From the NCBI GenBank assembly GCA_045118335.1, contig JBGUXY010000053.1, forward strand, positions 1 to 64,000: a stretch of 64,000 nucleotides of DNA, in the 5' to 3' direction. Source of the DNA: W1P20-047 sp045118335 (GTDB lineage Bacteria > Actinomycetota > Coriobacteriia > Coriobacteriales > Eggerthellaceae). Shown here piece after piece: positions 31,388-39,789 of the stretch. Position numbers and translations under genes: made by a program. The first letter of the stretch is position 1. Each line of letters begins with the position of its first letter. Under the pieces are notes generated by a model. That model was not told the origin of the DNA, did not search any database, and was given only the letters and a program-made list of their open reading frames with translations.

Positions 31388-31606
31388 ATGTCTGTAGAGA
31401 AAGAGCCCCTGCGCAGCGAATTGCTCGAGTCCGTTTCGGGTGGTGCAGACGTTGAGCTTGCCGACGATTATCAAAGCAAGTGTCCCAAGTGCGGGAGCAC
31501 CAACGTAACGATGATTCGCGTTGAGCACGAGATCTCGTCTTATCTTGTCGCCGACTTCAAGTGCAATGTTTGCGGAACGTATTATATGGACATAATACCC
31601 AAGTAG
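31388..31606 (+). CDS. Small peptide with double-glycine leader and CPxC/CNVC core
   Basis: 72 residues from ATG 31388, chosen because GAGAGGA lies six bases upstream. The N-terminus (LRSELLESVSGG) is a typical double-glycine leader, as in class II bacteriocins and other exported peptides, with cleavage expected after GG. The core has CPKCGSTNVT and FKCNVCGTYY, two CxxC pairs that could bind zinc or form disulfides. A clear paralogue lies at 38914. No C39-peptidase transporter or modifying enzyme is adjacent; the neighbours are a zinc-ribbon membrane protein and a QueG-like Fe-S protein. Confidence 0.72.
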   Translation: MSVEKEPLRSELLESVSGGADVELADDYQSKCPKCGSTNVTMIRVEHEISSYLVADFKCNVCGTYYMDIIPK

Positions 31607-31619
31607 CACGACAAGGTTT

Positions 31620-32465
31620 TCACTTATCGTTTTTCCAGCGTGCGTTGGGGATGCCATCTTGGCAGGGGACTCCCACCTGGCATTTGCCGCAACCATATCG
31701 GATTTTCCTGCTGCCGGTTTCGGCGATGCGGTTCTTCCCCACGTGAGGAACGCAAGTTTCGTGATTCTTGCCCCCCTCTACGCCAAGGCTTGCGTCGATG
31801 GCTCCCACGGGACAGTTCCGCTCGCAGACGCCGCACATGATGCAATAGTCAAACGGACCGTTGTAGTCATGCGGCGTGGGTTCGAAGACGGCGTCGGTGA
31901 TGACGCTGCCGAACCGCCCAGCCATGCCCTTGCGCGTGATAAGTCCGCGTGAGAGCCCGAACGTTCCCAGGCCACAAGCGTATGCCACGTGCCGTTCGGA
32001 CCAGTTGGAAAGGAATGGCCCGAGACGTTTGAACCGTGGGCCGGCAGCAGCATAGACGGCTTGATGCCCCGCATCTTTTATCAGACTTTCGAGGTGCTTG
32101 CCGAATGCCGCGACCATGTCCTGACCTTCGATACGGGCATGCAGCCACTCGTCGGAAGGCTCGATCGGGTCTTGTTGGTTCGAGCGTTTCACCTGGTCGT
32201 CGAATGCCATGAAAAACGAGATCACGCTCTTTGCTTCAGGAATCCAATCGGAGGGCAGAAGCGTTTCAGGTCCTACGACGTAGGGGCGTCTGAACAGCTC
32301 GAAATCGGGCGAGTCGGCTTGGGCAACACCGAAAATCGCACTGTCGAAAAGGCGCAAGCCGGCTAGGCTGGGCCTGATGGCATCTTCGGCGGTAATGTAG
32401 TTCAGGGGCTCTTGTTGCAGATAGTCGTTCATCCGAGTAGACAGCTCGGATATGCTCATTGCCAT
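31620..32465 (-). CDS. Epoxyqueuosine reductase-like 4Fe-4S protein
   Basis: 281 residues with AAAGG eight bases before the ATG. The QueG/COG1600 pattern is visible: YACGLGTFGLSRGLITRKG, then the ferredoxin set CIMCGVCERNCPVGAI and a later YGCGKCQVGVPCQ, enough Cys for two 4Fe-4S clusters. QueG reduces epoxyqueuosine in tRNA using cobalamin. This protein is shorter than typical QueG (about 350-380) and lacks its C-terminal repeats, so it may be one of the many anaerobe paralogues of unknown role. Its 3' end converges on the leader-peptide gene. Confidence 0.78.
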   Translation of the reverse strand: MAMSISELSTRMNDYLQQEPLNYITAEDAIRPSLAGLRLFDSAIFGVAQADSPDFELFRRPYVVGPETLLPSDWIPEAKSVISFFMAFDDQVKRSNQQDPIEPSDEWLHARIEGQDMVAAFGKHLESLIKDAGHQAVYAAAGPRFKRLGPFLSNWSERHVAYACGLGTFGLSRGLITRKGMAGRFGSVITDAVFEPTPHDYNGPFDYCIMCGVCERNCPVGAIDASLGVEGGKNHETCVPHVGKNRIAETGSRKIRYGCGKCQVGVPCQDGIPNARWKNDK

Positions 32466-32642
32466 TGCAAGCGCCTTTCCCTCGACCTCTTCGGGTTCTT
32501 TGGCTCATTATAGTCTCATTTGCCGAAGCGCTTCTCGCGCTTCATGATATGGCATTCGCTCGCGGTTTGTTGTTGCTGGCATTATTTGGGGTAATGGTAA
32601 GATGGCAAACATGGTGCTTCAGTGCAGGGGTTGGTGAGCTTC

Positions 32643-33224
32643 ATGAGGCGGCAAACCGTCATTGGCATTATCAGCGATACACACGGCAGTCTTCCGAATG
32701 CCGTGCTCGATGTCTTCTCGGGCAGGCAGGACGGCGTGCAGGTGCTTGAAGAATGCTACGTTGATGGAACTGGCGAAGATGTGCCCGCCCCCCGCGTGGT
32801 GGACTGCATCGTCCACGCGGGGGATATCGGCGAGCTTGCACCGATATCCCAGGGTGTTCTCGACGCTTTGCAGGCAATTGCGCCTGTGCATGTCGTACGG
32901 GGAAACCGCGACGTTGCGGGTTACGTTGCAGGAGGAGAACCCGTTTCCGAACAGCTGTGTGCATTCGAATCGTGCGGAATCGAAATAGCCGTCATGCACA
33001 AACCAGAAGACTTAAGGGCGGCGCTCGAGTGTGCGAGCACGAAGCCTCGCGTGCAGATCCACGGGCACACACATGTGCCGAAGGTTCGCAGGATAGGCAA
33101 TCGCTTGCTGCTGTGTCCAGGCGCCATATCCAGGCCAAAAGGCGATTGGCCCTGCCGTAGCGTGGCGTTGCTCTACCTAGAAGAACCAGGCAAGCTCATT
33201 GGCGCGCAGATTCTGAAGGTCTAG
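32643..33224 (+). CDS. YfcE/MJ0936-type metallophosphoesterase
   Basis: 193 residues from ATG 32643; GTG 32622 is an alternative. IISDTHG, CIVHAGDIG, VRGNRD, AVMHK and IHGHTHVPK supply the two-metal site of calcineurin-like phosphoesterases in the right order. Relatives such as YfcE act on phosphodiesters in vitro; the physiological substrate is unknown. FCPGAI-like ending LLCPGAISRPK is typical of the subfamily. Confidence 0.88.
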   Translation: MRRQTVIGIISDTHGSLPNAVLDVFSGRQDGVQVLEECYVDGTGEDVPAPRVVDCIVHAGDIGELAPISQGVLDALQAIAPVHVVRGNRDVAGYVAGGEPVSEQLCAFESCGIEIAVMHKPEDLRAALECASTKPRVQIHGHTHVPKVRRIGNRLLLCPGAISRPKGDWPCRSVALLYLEEPGKLIGAQILKV

Positions 33225-33264
33225 ATATCGAGGGCTGTCCGCATGTTTGGGAGATAAGGCCTAT

Positions 33265-33615
33265 CTAGAGAAGGGAGTCTCCCCATTCTTTTTCGCGGAA
33301 ACCCACGAGAACCGTGTTCTCGAGCACGAGCAATGGGCGCTTCACGAGCATCCCGTTGCTGGCGAGCAGCTCGAACATCTCGTCTTCGTTCATGTTGGGG
33401 AGCTTGTCTTTCAGGTGCATGTCGCGATACAGCATGCCCGACGTGTTGAAGAACCGCTTCAGCGGAAGTCCGCTGAGCTCATGCCATGCCCGCAGTTCGT
33501 CTGCGTTGGGATTGTTATCCACGATGTGCCGTCCTTCGAACGCGATATCGTGGTCGGCCAGCCATTTTGCAGCTTTCTTGCATGTGGTGCATTTAGGATA
33601 GTGTACGAACAGCAC
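33265..33615 (-). CDS. ArsC/Spx-family protein
   Basis: 116 residues from a GTG start preceded by AAGGAGG on the minus strand. HYPKCTTCKKAAKWL has the Spx-type CxxC redox motif, and ELLASNGMLVKRPLLVLENTVLVGF is the conserved C-terminal part with the ArsC-family Lys-Arg-Pro. Members include arsenate reductase (ArsC), YffB and the regulator Spx. The Leu/Lys pattern and lack of an ars operon favour a YffB-like protein of unknown role. Confidence 0.85.
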   Translation of the reverse strand: MLFVHYPKCTTCKKAAKWLADHDIAFEGRHIVDNNPNADELRAWHELSGLPLKRFFNTSGMLYRDMHLKDKLPNMNEDEMFELLASNGMLVKRPLLVLENTVLVGFREKEWGDSLL

Positions 33616-33759
33616 GTCAACCTCCTTGAGGGGAAACGCAAAGGACTACGTCCACGGTAGCACACTCTCGAAGCGCACAACTCGACGACGTAGGGTCAGT
33701 GTGCAAAACGCTTCCAGCAGGAGCGATGCATCAATATCTGGCAGATTGGCCGTTTTCCC

Positions 33760-34521
33760 CTATCGCGTTTGGATGTAGGGTATGTAGAATGCTTGCCAAT
33801 CGTCGAGGCGCAGGATTCCCAAGTTAAAGCCATAGACGCAACCGCAGTCTATGCAGTGCTTATGACCCCAGTGCATCATGTGTGCCCGACGTCCTTCTTC
33901 CAAGACCTCGTCGGGGCAAGTGTAGGTAGGCAGGTGCTCGCATAGCGCAAAGGTGGGAGTATGTCCCGAGACCACGTGAAAGGGCGGATCTGCGGATAGC
34001 CGGTACCACCCGACACCGATCCAGAGCAGGTCCTGCTCTGCTTGAACGAGCCATGCGTCTGGTTCGCAGCCGGGTTCGGCTGGTCGCATGCCGGCATGGC
34101 TCATGAACACGAACTCGTCTTCCATTTGCACGCCAAGTGCCTTTGGGGCATGTCTGACAATATGCTGGAACGCATCGACAACTGCAGGGTCGAGCTTGCG
34201 CATCTGACCGAGGGTCTTTCTGCCTCCATTTTGCTTCCAATCGTTGACGCAAGCTTCATCGAAGCGAAAATCCGACCAAGCACCCAAAAGCGACCAATCG
34301 GCCAATTCCTCGTGGTTGCCCATGACGAAGTGGATGTTCGAGCCTGGCCCGTTCGCGTCGTTTTGCACCAGCCACTCGATGCAGGCGCCTATCTGCGGTC
34401 CTCGGTCGATGATGTCGCCCAAGATGAAGAGCTGGTCGGCGTCGCCAAACTCCACCATGCGCAAAGCCGCTTGGAATTCGTCGAAACAACCGTGGATGTC
34501 GGATATGGCAAAAACGCTCAT
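33760..34521 (-). CDS. PPP-type metallophosphatase
   Basis: 253 residues. SDIHGCFDEF, LGDIIDRGPQ, VMGNHEE, FMSHAGMRP and VSGHTPT are the PPP-family metal-binding and phosphate-binding motifs in order. The family covers bacterial Ser/Thr phosphatases and Ap4A hydrolase-like enzymes. It might reverse the kinase at 5156, but that is inference only. It ends 20 bases before the divergent-orientation lipoprotein gene on the same strand begins its coding, so both may be one transcript. Confidence 0.85.
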   Translation of the reverse strand: MSVFAISDIHGCFDEFQAALRMVEFGDADQLFILGDIIDRGPQIGACIEWLVQNDANGPGSNIHFVMGNHEELADWSLLGAWSDFRFDEACVNDWKQNGGRKTLGQMRKLDPAVVDAFQHIVRHAPKALGVQMEDEFVFMSHAGMRPAEPGCEPDAWLVQAEQDLLWIGVGWYRLSADPPFHVVSGHTPTFALCEHLPTYTCPDEVLEEGRRAHMMHWGHKHCIDCGCVYGFNLGILRLDDWQAFYIPYIQTR

Positions 34522-34541
34522 GCGGGACTGTCGCTTTGAGC

Positions 34542-35165
34542 CTAGAAACCGCAGCAGGTGATGCCGTACGTGTCGTTGATGGTTTCGTATGCATCTGCAG
34601 CATCGGTGACTACGCCTGTTACGGGGGCGGGTTGCCCGGCGGCATCGCTGGTGAGCTTGCTCAGCGTAATGATCGTGCCGGTTTCGAGTCCTTCCAGGTT
34701 AACGATGCCGTCTTGAACAAGGCTTTCCGAAAGAGCCGTCAAATCTCCGTCGGCGCGATCGCGTGCCGGTTCGTACACGTATACCGTTGCATCCATTTCA
34801 GAGGCGGCCTTCTGGGCTTCGGCGATGATGGCGGCAGAAGCCTCGTCGGAAGCATCGGCTATCACAACGGCTGCTTGAGCCTTGTTCTGGGCAATCCATA
34901 CGAGCTGGTCGTATCCGATCAGGTCCAGGTTGTCGCCGTTTTCCAAGCCATAGGTTTCCGCCAGATAAGCGCCCTCGTCAATGCCGAAGTCGACCTCGGG
35001 CATTTCGGAAGAAGGCGTTTGCGCATCGCCGGCAGCTGCCGTATCCGAATCGGCTGTTGTGGATGCGGCCTCGTCAAGCACGTCGGCTGCCTGCTCGCTT
35101 GCCTGCGAGCAGCCCATAAGCAAACCTATTGCCACAATGCAAAAAACAATCGCGAATCTCTTCAT
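34542..35165 (-). CDS. Lipoprotein of unknown function
   Basis: 207 residues. A short basic N-terminus, a hydrophobic stretch and LLMGC (Cys 19) form a lipobox. After an Ala/Thr/Asp-rich linker, the 150-residue domain has alternating strands and helices (DLIGYDQLVWIAQNKAQAAVVIADA, ATVYVYEPARD), somewhat like a thioredoxin-like fold, and ends in TCCGF. No family is recognised. It precedes the phosphatase gene by 20 bases on the same strand. Confidence 0.7.
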   Translation of the reverse strand: MKRFAIVFCIVAIGLLMGCSQASEQAADVLDEAASTTADSDTAAAGDAQTPSSEMPEVDFGIDEGAYLAETYGLENGDNLDLIGYDQLVWIAQNKAQAAVVIADASDEASAAIIAEAQKAASEMDATVYVYEPARDRADGDLTALSESLVQDGIVNLEGLETGTIITLSKLTSDAAGQPAPVTGVVTDAADAYETINDTYGITCCGF

Positions 35166-35496
35166 TCCTATGCTGCCTTTCTAGTCGCAAGCCATGCTCA
35201 TTATATGATTGCAGTTTCGCTAGCGCTGCTGAAAAACGTAGCTTTAAGGGAAATGTTCACGGGTCTTCTCCTGGCGCTACACGTTCGAAGTGCATTGGGC
35301 TTGCCAACGGCGGATGCAAATTATTTGACAACGGTCTTAAAAGACGCTCACCGTGCGGAAAAATGCTGTTGTTCAAGTCGTTTGGGGTCGCAAGTGCCCA
35401 GCGGGTAGTTTAATGTCGGATATTACGCTTACCCTGAAGAGCTGGGGAAAACGCGCAGTTCACCTACTGCGATGCAGAGCTAGAGGAGCAGCTGGC
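35166..35496. other. Gap upstream of glutamine synthetase
   Basis: 330 bases between the divergent lipoprotein and glnN. It is AT-rich near the lipoprotein end and holds TTGACA at 35325-35330 without a good -10 box. No gene, known riboswitch or clear hairpin was recognised. Confidence 0.4.
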
Positions 35497-37587
35497 ATGG
35501 TTGATATCACCGAAAACTACGGGTCCATGGTCTTCAGCGACCGCACGATGCGCGAGCGCATCCCGTCCGTGACATATAAAAAGCTTGCCAAAACCATCAA
35601 GGAAGGCAAGCCGTTGGACCTGGAAGTGGCCAATGCCGTGGCGCACGCCATGAAAACCTGGGCCATCGAAAACGGCGCCACGCACTACACGCACTGGTTC
35701 CAGCCGCTTTCCGGCATCACGAGCGAAAAGCACGACAGCTTCATCGAGCCGACAGGCGACGGCGGTGCCATCACGAAGTTTTCCGGCAAGGAGCTCATCC
35801 AGGGCGAGCCCGACGCTTCCAGCTTCCCTTCGGGCGGCTTGCGTGCCACGTTCGAAGCCCGTGGCTACACGGCATGGGACCCCACGAGCTTTGCGTTCAT
35901 CAAGGACGAGGTCCTGTGCGTGCCCACCGCGTTTTGCAGCTATACGGGCGAGGCGCTGGACAAGAAAACGCCACTGTTGCGCTCCATGAAGGCCATCGAC
36001 GAGCAGGCCAGGCGCGTGTTGTCGTTTTTCGGGGAAGCGGGACATCGCGTGGTTCCCACCGTGGGAAGCGAGCAGGAATACTTTCTCATCTCCGAGAAAG
36101 ACTACGAGCGCAGGTCCGATCTGATGCTCACCGGCCGCACGCTTTTCGGCGCACCGCCGTGCAAGGGCCAGGAACTCGAAGAGCACTACTTCGGCGCCAT
36201 ACGGCCCACGGTGAACTCCTTCATGAAGGAGCTAGACGAAGAGCTGTGGAAGCTGGGCGTGCCCGCCAAGACCAAGCACAACGAAGTGGCTCCCTGCCAG
36301 CATGAGCTTGCCCCGGTGTTTTCAGAATGCAATCGTGCCATCGACGAGAACCTGCTCACCATGGAGCTGATGAAGCTCATCGCATCGCACTACGGTCTGG
36401 TATGCCTGCAGCATGAGAAGCCGTTCGCGGGCATCAACGGAAGCGGCAAGCATGACAACTGGTCGCTTTCCTGCGACGGCACGAACCTGTTGGAACCTGG
36501 TGAGACCCCGCAGTCTAACTTGCGGTTCCTGATTTTCTTAAGCTGCATCGTTGCTGCCGTTGACGACTACCAGGAATTGCTACGCATGTCCATTGCGTCG
36601 GCTGGCAACGATCACCGCTTGGGTGCCGACGAGGCCCCGCCCGCCATCGTTTCCATTTTCCTCGGCGATGACCTGGGTGAATTGGTGGAAGCGTTCATCC
36701 ACGACTGGACGTACAAGGGCGTGCAGAAATCCACGATGCACTTGGGCGTGGACGTGCTGCCCGATTTCACGAAGGATAACACCGATCGCAACCGCACGAG
36801 CCCCTTTGCCTTCACCGGCAACAAGTTCGAGTTCCGCATGCCGGGCAGCCAGGTGAACCTTGCTGATGCGAACATGATTCTGAACACAGCGGTCGCTCAC
36901 GAGCTGAAGCTTTTCGCCGATGAGATGGATCAGGTGAAAGATTGCGATTTCCGCGAAGCAGCGTATGACTACATCAAACAGTCCTTCGCCAGCCATCGGC
37001 GAATTATCTTCAACGGTAACGGCTATTCTGAAGAGTGGCATGAGGAGGCCGCTCGACGTGGGTTGGCCAACCACCGCACGACGGCCGACGCGCTGCCCTG
37101 TTTCGTGGACCAGAAATCGCTGGACCTGTTTGCCGAATTCGGCGTGCTCACGGAAAGTGAAGCCTATAGTCGGTACGAAGTGAAACTCGACAAGTACATC
37201 AAGCTCATGAACATCGAGTCGAACGTGATGGAGCGCATGGTGCGACGTACATACCTGCCTGTGATCAGCGCATATTCTACAAAGGTTGCGAAAGGTATCA
37301 GCACCGTGGTAGATGCCATGCCGCAGGCCCTGCTGGAATACGAGCGCCGTGAGCTCACGCTCCTTACCGAAGGCGTGACCGAAATATACACTGCACTCGA
37401 CGCCTTGGCCGAAGCCCATGCGCACGCAAAGGCCATCGAGGACTCGCAAGAGATGGCAAACGCCTATGCCCACCAGGTCATTCCCGCCATGGAGCGCTTG
37501 CGTTGCGCCATCGACGCCATGGAGCCTATAGTCGCGCGCGACTACTGGCCCGTTCCCACCTACAACGACATACTCTTTTATGCTTAG
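35497..37587 (+). CDS. glnN: Glutamine synthetase type III
   Basis: Start ATG 35497 with GAGGAGC upstream; 696 residues, the usual length of GlnN and far longer than GlnA (about 450). HYTHWFQPLSGITSEKHDSF, EQEYFLI, HNEVAPCQHELAP (metal and ammonia site), GSGKHDNWSLS and NRTSPFAFTGNKFEFRMPGS are signature segments. It makes glutamine from glutamate, ammonia and ATP and is the main assimilation enzyme in many anaerobes. It is followed by murB after 15 bases. Confidence 0.96.
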   Translation: MVDITENYGSMVFSDRTMRERIPSVTYKKLAKTIKEGKPLDLEVANAVAHAMKTWAIENGATHYTHWFQPLSGITSEKHDSFIEPTGDGGAITKFSGKELIQGEPDASSFPSGGLRATFEARGYTAWDPTSFAFIKDEVLCVPTAFCSYTGEALDKKTPLLRSMKAIDEQARRVLSFFGEAGHRVVPTVGSEQEYFLISEKDYERRSDLMLTGRTLFGAPPCKGQELEEHYFGAIRPTVNSFMKELDEELWKLGVPAKTKHNEVAPCQHELAPVFSECNRAIDENLLTMELMKLIASHYGLVCLQHEKPFAGINGSGKHDNWSLSCDGTNLLEPGETPQSNLRFLIFLSCIVAAVDDYQELLRMSIASAGNDHRLGADEAPPAIVSIFLGDDLGELVEAFIHDWTYKGVQKSTMHLGVDVLPDFTKDNTDRNRTSPFAFTGNKFEFRMPGSQVNLADANMILNTAVAHELKLFADEMDQVKDCDFREAAYDYIKQSFASHRRIIFNGNGYSEEWHEEAARRGLANHRTTADALPCFVDQKSLDLFAEFGVLTESEAYSRYEVKLDKYIKLMNIESNVMERMVRRTYLPVISAYSTKVAKGISTVVDAMPQALLEYERRELTLLTEGVTEIYTALDALAEAHAHAKAIEDSQEMANAYAHQVIPAMERLRCAIDAMEPIVARDYWPVPTYNDILFYA

Positions 37588-37602
37588 GCAGTGGGAGAGA
37601 GC

Positions 37603-38547
37603 ATGGATATCTGGAACAAGGAAAAGCAGCAAGCGTTGGTCTCGGCGCTACGTGATGCCGTGGGAATGGAAAACATTCTGCTTGACGAGCCTATGTCAAA
37701 GCATACGACCTTCAAGATCGGCGGGCCGGCGGATGCGTACGTGGTGCCGCAAACCATCGAAGACCTGGCGCGAGTTTGGCGTCTGTGCAAACAGGCTGCT
37801 GCTCCCGTGCGCATAATCGGGTGCGGTAGCGACTTGCTCGTGTCTGATTCCGGCTTGCGGGGCGTGGTGGTGCAGGTTTGCGAGAATCTCTCCAACATCG
37901 ACGTACAGGATACGACGCTGCGCGTGCAAGCGGGTGCCACGAACGAGCAAGTAGCTCAAGCTGCCCTTGAAGCGGGCTTGACTGGTTACGAGTTCGCCTG
38001 CGGCATTCCCGGCACGGTCGGTGGCGCCGCCATCATGAATGCAGGTGCCTACAATGGCGAGTTCAAGAACGTGTGCGTGGAGTTGACCTGCATCAACCTC
38101 GAAGGAGACCTCGTCACCGTTACCCGCGAAGATGCCGATTGGAGCTATCGTCATTCCATGATGTCTGACGTTGGCTACGTGGTGGCCGAAGCCGTGCTGC
38201 AACTGCAGCCTTCCGATTGTGGGCAGGTTCGCGCAACCATGGACGACCTTCAGGCGCGTCGCTCGGAAAAGCAGCCGCTCGAGATGCCGAGTGCCGGTTC
38301 CACCTTCAAGCGACCCGAAGGCCATTTTGCCGGCAAGCTTATCCAAGACAGCGGCATGCAAGGTCGGTGCGTTGGAGGCGCTCAGGTTTCCACCAAACAT
38401 GCGGGTTTCGTGGTCAACGCCGATGGTGCTACGGCCGAAGACGTGCGCAACCTCATCGCGCTCGTGCAAGAGGAAGTGCAACGGCAGTTCGGCGTCGCTC
38501 TCGAGCCGGAGGTTCGCATGTGGGGCTTTGACGATACCGTCGATTAG
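37603..38547 (+). CDS. murB: UDP-N-acetylenolpyruvoylglucosamine reductase
   Basis: 314 residues from ATG 37603 (GGGAGAGA upstream; GTG 37591 is less likely). HTTFKIGGPADAYV, IIGCGSDLLVSD, GYEFACGIPGTVGGAAIMNAGAY and PSAGSTFKRPEGHFAGKLI are diagnostic; the last contains the catalytic Ser, and the late Glu is in LEPEVRMWG. FAD- and NADPH-dependent formation of UDP-MurNAc in peptidoglycan synthesis. The absence of the Tyr-loop insert makes it a type II-like MurB. Confidence 0.96.
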   Translation: MDIWNKEKQQALVSALRDAVGMENILLDEPMSKHTTFKIGGPADAYVVPQTIEDLARVWRLCKQAAAPVRIIGCGSDLLVSDSGLRGVVVQVCENLSNIDVQDTTLRVQAGATNEQVAQAALEAGLTGYEFACGIPGTVGGAAIMNAGAYNGEFKNVCVELTCINLEGDLVTVTREDADWSYRHSMMSDVGYVVAEAVLQLQPSDCGQVRATMDDLQARRSEKQPLEMPSAGSTFKRPEGHFAGKLIQDSGMQGRCVGGAQVSTKHAGFVVNADGATAEDVRNLIALVQEEVQRQFGVALEPEVRMWGFDDTVD

Positions 38548-38574
38548 CCCCATTGCGCAAAGACACCATGACAG

Positions 38575-38601
38575 CCCCAGCTTATCAAGCTGGGGTTTTT
38601 C
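38575..38601 (+). terminator. Terminator after murB
   Basis: CCCCAGCTT-ATC-AAGCTGGGG followed by TTTTTCTTTC: a textbook intrinsic terminator. Confidence 0.9.
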
Positions 38602-38612
38602 TTTCATGTGAA

Positions 38613-38643
38613 AGCCATAGTAAGGGGCAGTCCCTTCTCATAA
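38613..38643. repeat. Copy of the 31-bp palindrome found at 19099
   Basis: GCCATAGTAAGGGGCAGTCC and the bases after it match the palindrome at 19099-19129 at most positions, but the outer stem is degraded. The rest of the 365-base gap 38548-38913 shows no further structure; one open frame in it (38749-) lacks support. Confidence 0.45.
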
Positions 38644-38913
38644 CCTAGATTTTAAGATTATTGGCTGCTGCCAGGTGTTTGCAGCTCTGTCGCTATCTGA
38701 TGGTACCCGAAGTGCACAAGTACGCACAGAAAGAGGGACTGAACGATTATGCAGAGTTTTAAACTACGCTTTCGTTTTCTTCCAGGGTGCAACTGCTTCA
38801 GTTATTTTGGCACGAAGCGCTTGTTCCCCGAAACGGTTTCGCATGATGTTCGTAAGATTAGACGAGGGATCGTACGATCCTCCGTGACAAAGCCATCAAA
38901 AAGGAGCGTGACC

Positions 38914-39138
38914 ATGGATCTTCAGGACAACGCCAAGAAGCTATCAACCGACGATCTTCAGCAGGTTTCCGGGGGTGCCGGTGAGCATCTCGGTTCCGGC
39001 AAGTTCTACCCACCCTGCCCAGAATGCGAATGCACTGATGTGTTCTGTATCACTAACTGGTTTGATGGTGACGGTCATCTCTACTATGAATTGCATTGCA
39101 ACGTTTGCTACAACGAATGGGTATGGCAGGAATACTAA
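38914..39138 (+). CDS. Small peptide with double-glycine leader, paralogue of the gene at 31388
   Basis: 74 residues from ATG 38914, with AAAAAGGAGCG upstream; the frame runs back to 38749 but the earlier part has no ribosome site. LSTDDLQQVSGG is a double-glycine leader. The core has YPPCPECECTDVFC and LHCNVCYNEWVWQEY, and it aligns with the 31388 core at both CxxC pairs and at C-N-V-C. Extra Cys in CEC and FC, and many aromatic residues, distinguish it. No transporter or modification genes are adjacent. Confidence 0.75.
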   Translation: MDLQDNAKKLSTDDLQQVSGGAGEHLGSGKFYPPCPECECTDVFCITNWFDGDGHLYYELHCNVCYNEWVWQEY

Positions 39139-39789
39139 GCCTGGAAAACGAGTTCGGGACGACCTTCTGGGCCTTGCGAAAGTCCTCTCCCCTGCCTCTC
39201 TCGAAGCCCGTCGATGCCAGTTTCCAACAACCTAGATCGTAAGACCGTTAGCTGCCATGATGGTCAGGTTTACTGGCCGTCAGGTAAGGCGATGTTACTG
39301 TAACTGGAGGCCGAATGGGGCGGATAAGGCTTACCGAAGCGATGTTACTGTAACCTTGTATCACCTATTCGTAACGAATGGCGCAGCTCACGTCGGTAGG
39401 CGGGGGACATGCGGGATGCTTGCCCTCTATGATGGCGTTGAGCTGGGGAAATGCCAATCAATCGTGAGAGGAGACCCGGAAGGGGGGCGAATCCCCGCGT
39501 CCAACTACAGAAACATCGCTCCGATGTGCGATGAGGGCTCGCATTAAGCTTGTTTTACAGGAACATCGCATCGCCGATTGCACGCCCGCATACCAGACTC
39601 CTCAGCTCGGTAAACTCTTCAATCTTCGATTCTTCGTTTCCGATAATCTCGTTTATACGCAGCAAGGAACCATCTCTTTATGGCCTTCCTTTAAGAAAAC
39701 GGAAAGGTTTGCGTGTGGTTCGAGAAAGAAGCGGCCTCTAGAGTTGAACCATGAAGTGAAGTCCGCACCGTATGGGCAGGAGGCAAGGT
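39139..39789. other. 650-base stretch without a recognisable gene
   Basis: Short open frames (39257-39547 and one overlapping the next gene) lack ribosome sites and family motifs. The region is notable for the four-copy motif described separately. Near 39486-39505 a GGGGG-CGAATC-CCCGCG segment resembles a tRNA T-arm and acceptor 3' strand, but no complete tRNA can be folded around it. Confidence 0.5.
39289..39569. repeat. Four-copy GCGATGTTnCTGT motif at exact 50-bp spacing
   Basis: GCGATGTTACTGTAAC occurs at 39289-39304 and 39339-39354, exactly 50 bp apart. Inverted copies ACAGAAACATCGC (39507-39519) and ACAGGAACATCGC (39557-39569) are also exactly 50 bp apart. The sequence between the copies is not repeated. 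The layout suggests paired protein-binding sites or the remnant of an element with inverted ends. Confidence 0.65.

Noticed and set aside
38749..38913. N-terminal extension of the leader peptide gene
   Set aside because: The strong ribosome site at 38900-38907 and the leader motif fix the start at 38914.
39486..39505. tRNA gene
   Set aside because: A T-arm-like segment is visible but no anticodon arm or matching 5' acceptor strand could be found.
39257..39547. Coding frame of 96 residues
   Set aside because: No ribosome site, no family motif, and its codons run through the repeat motifs in two different frames.
39289..39569. CRISPR array
   Set aside because: Only two direct copies of 16 bp with 34-bp gaps and two inverted ones; repeats too short, orientation mixed, no cas genes.
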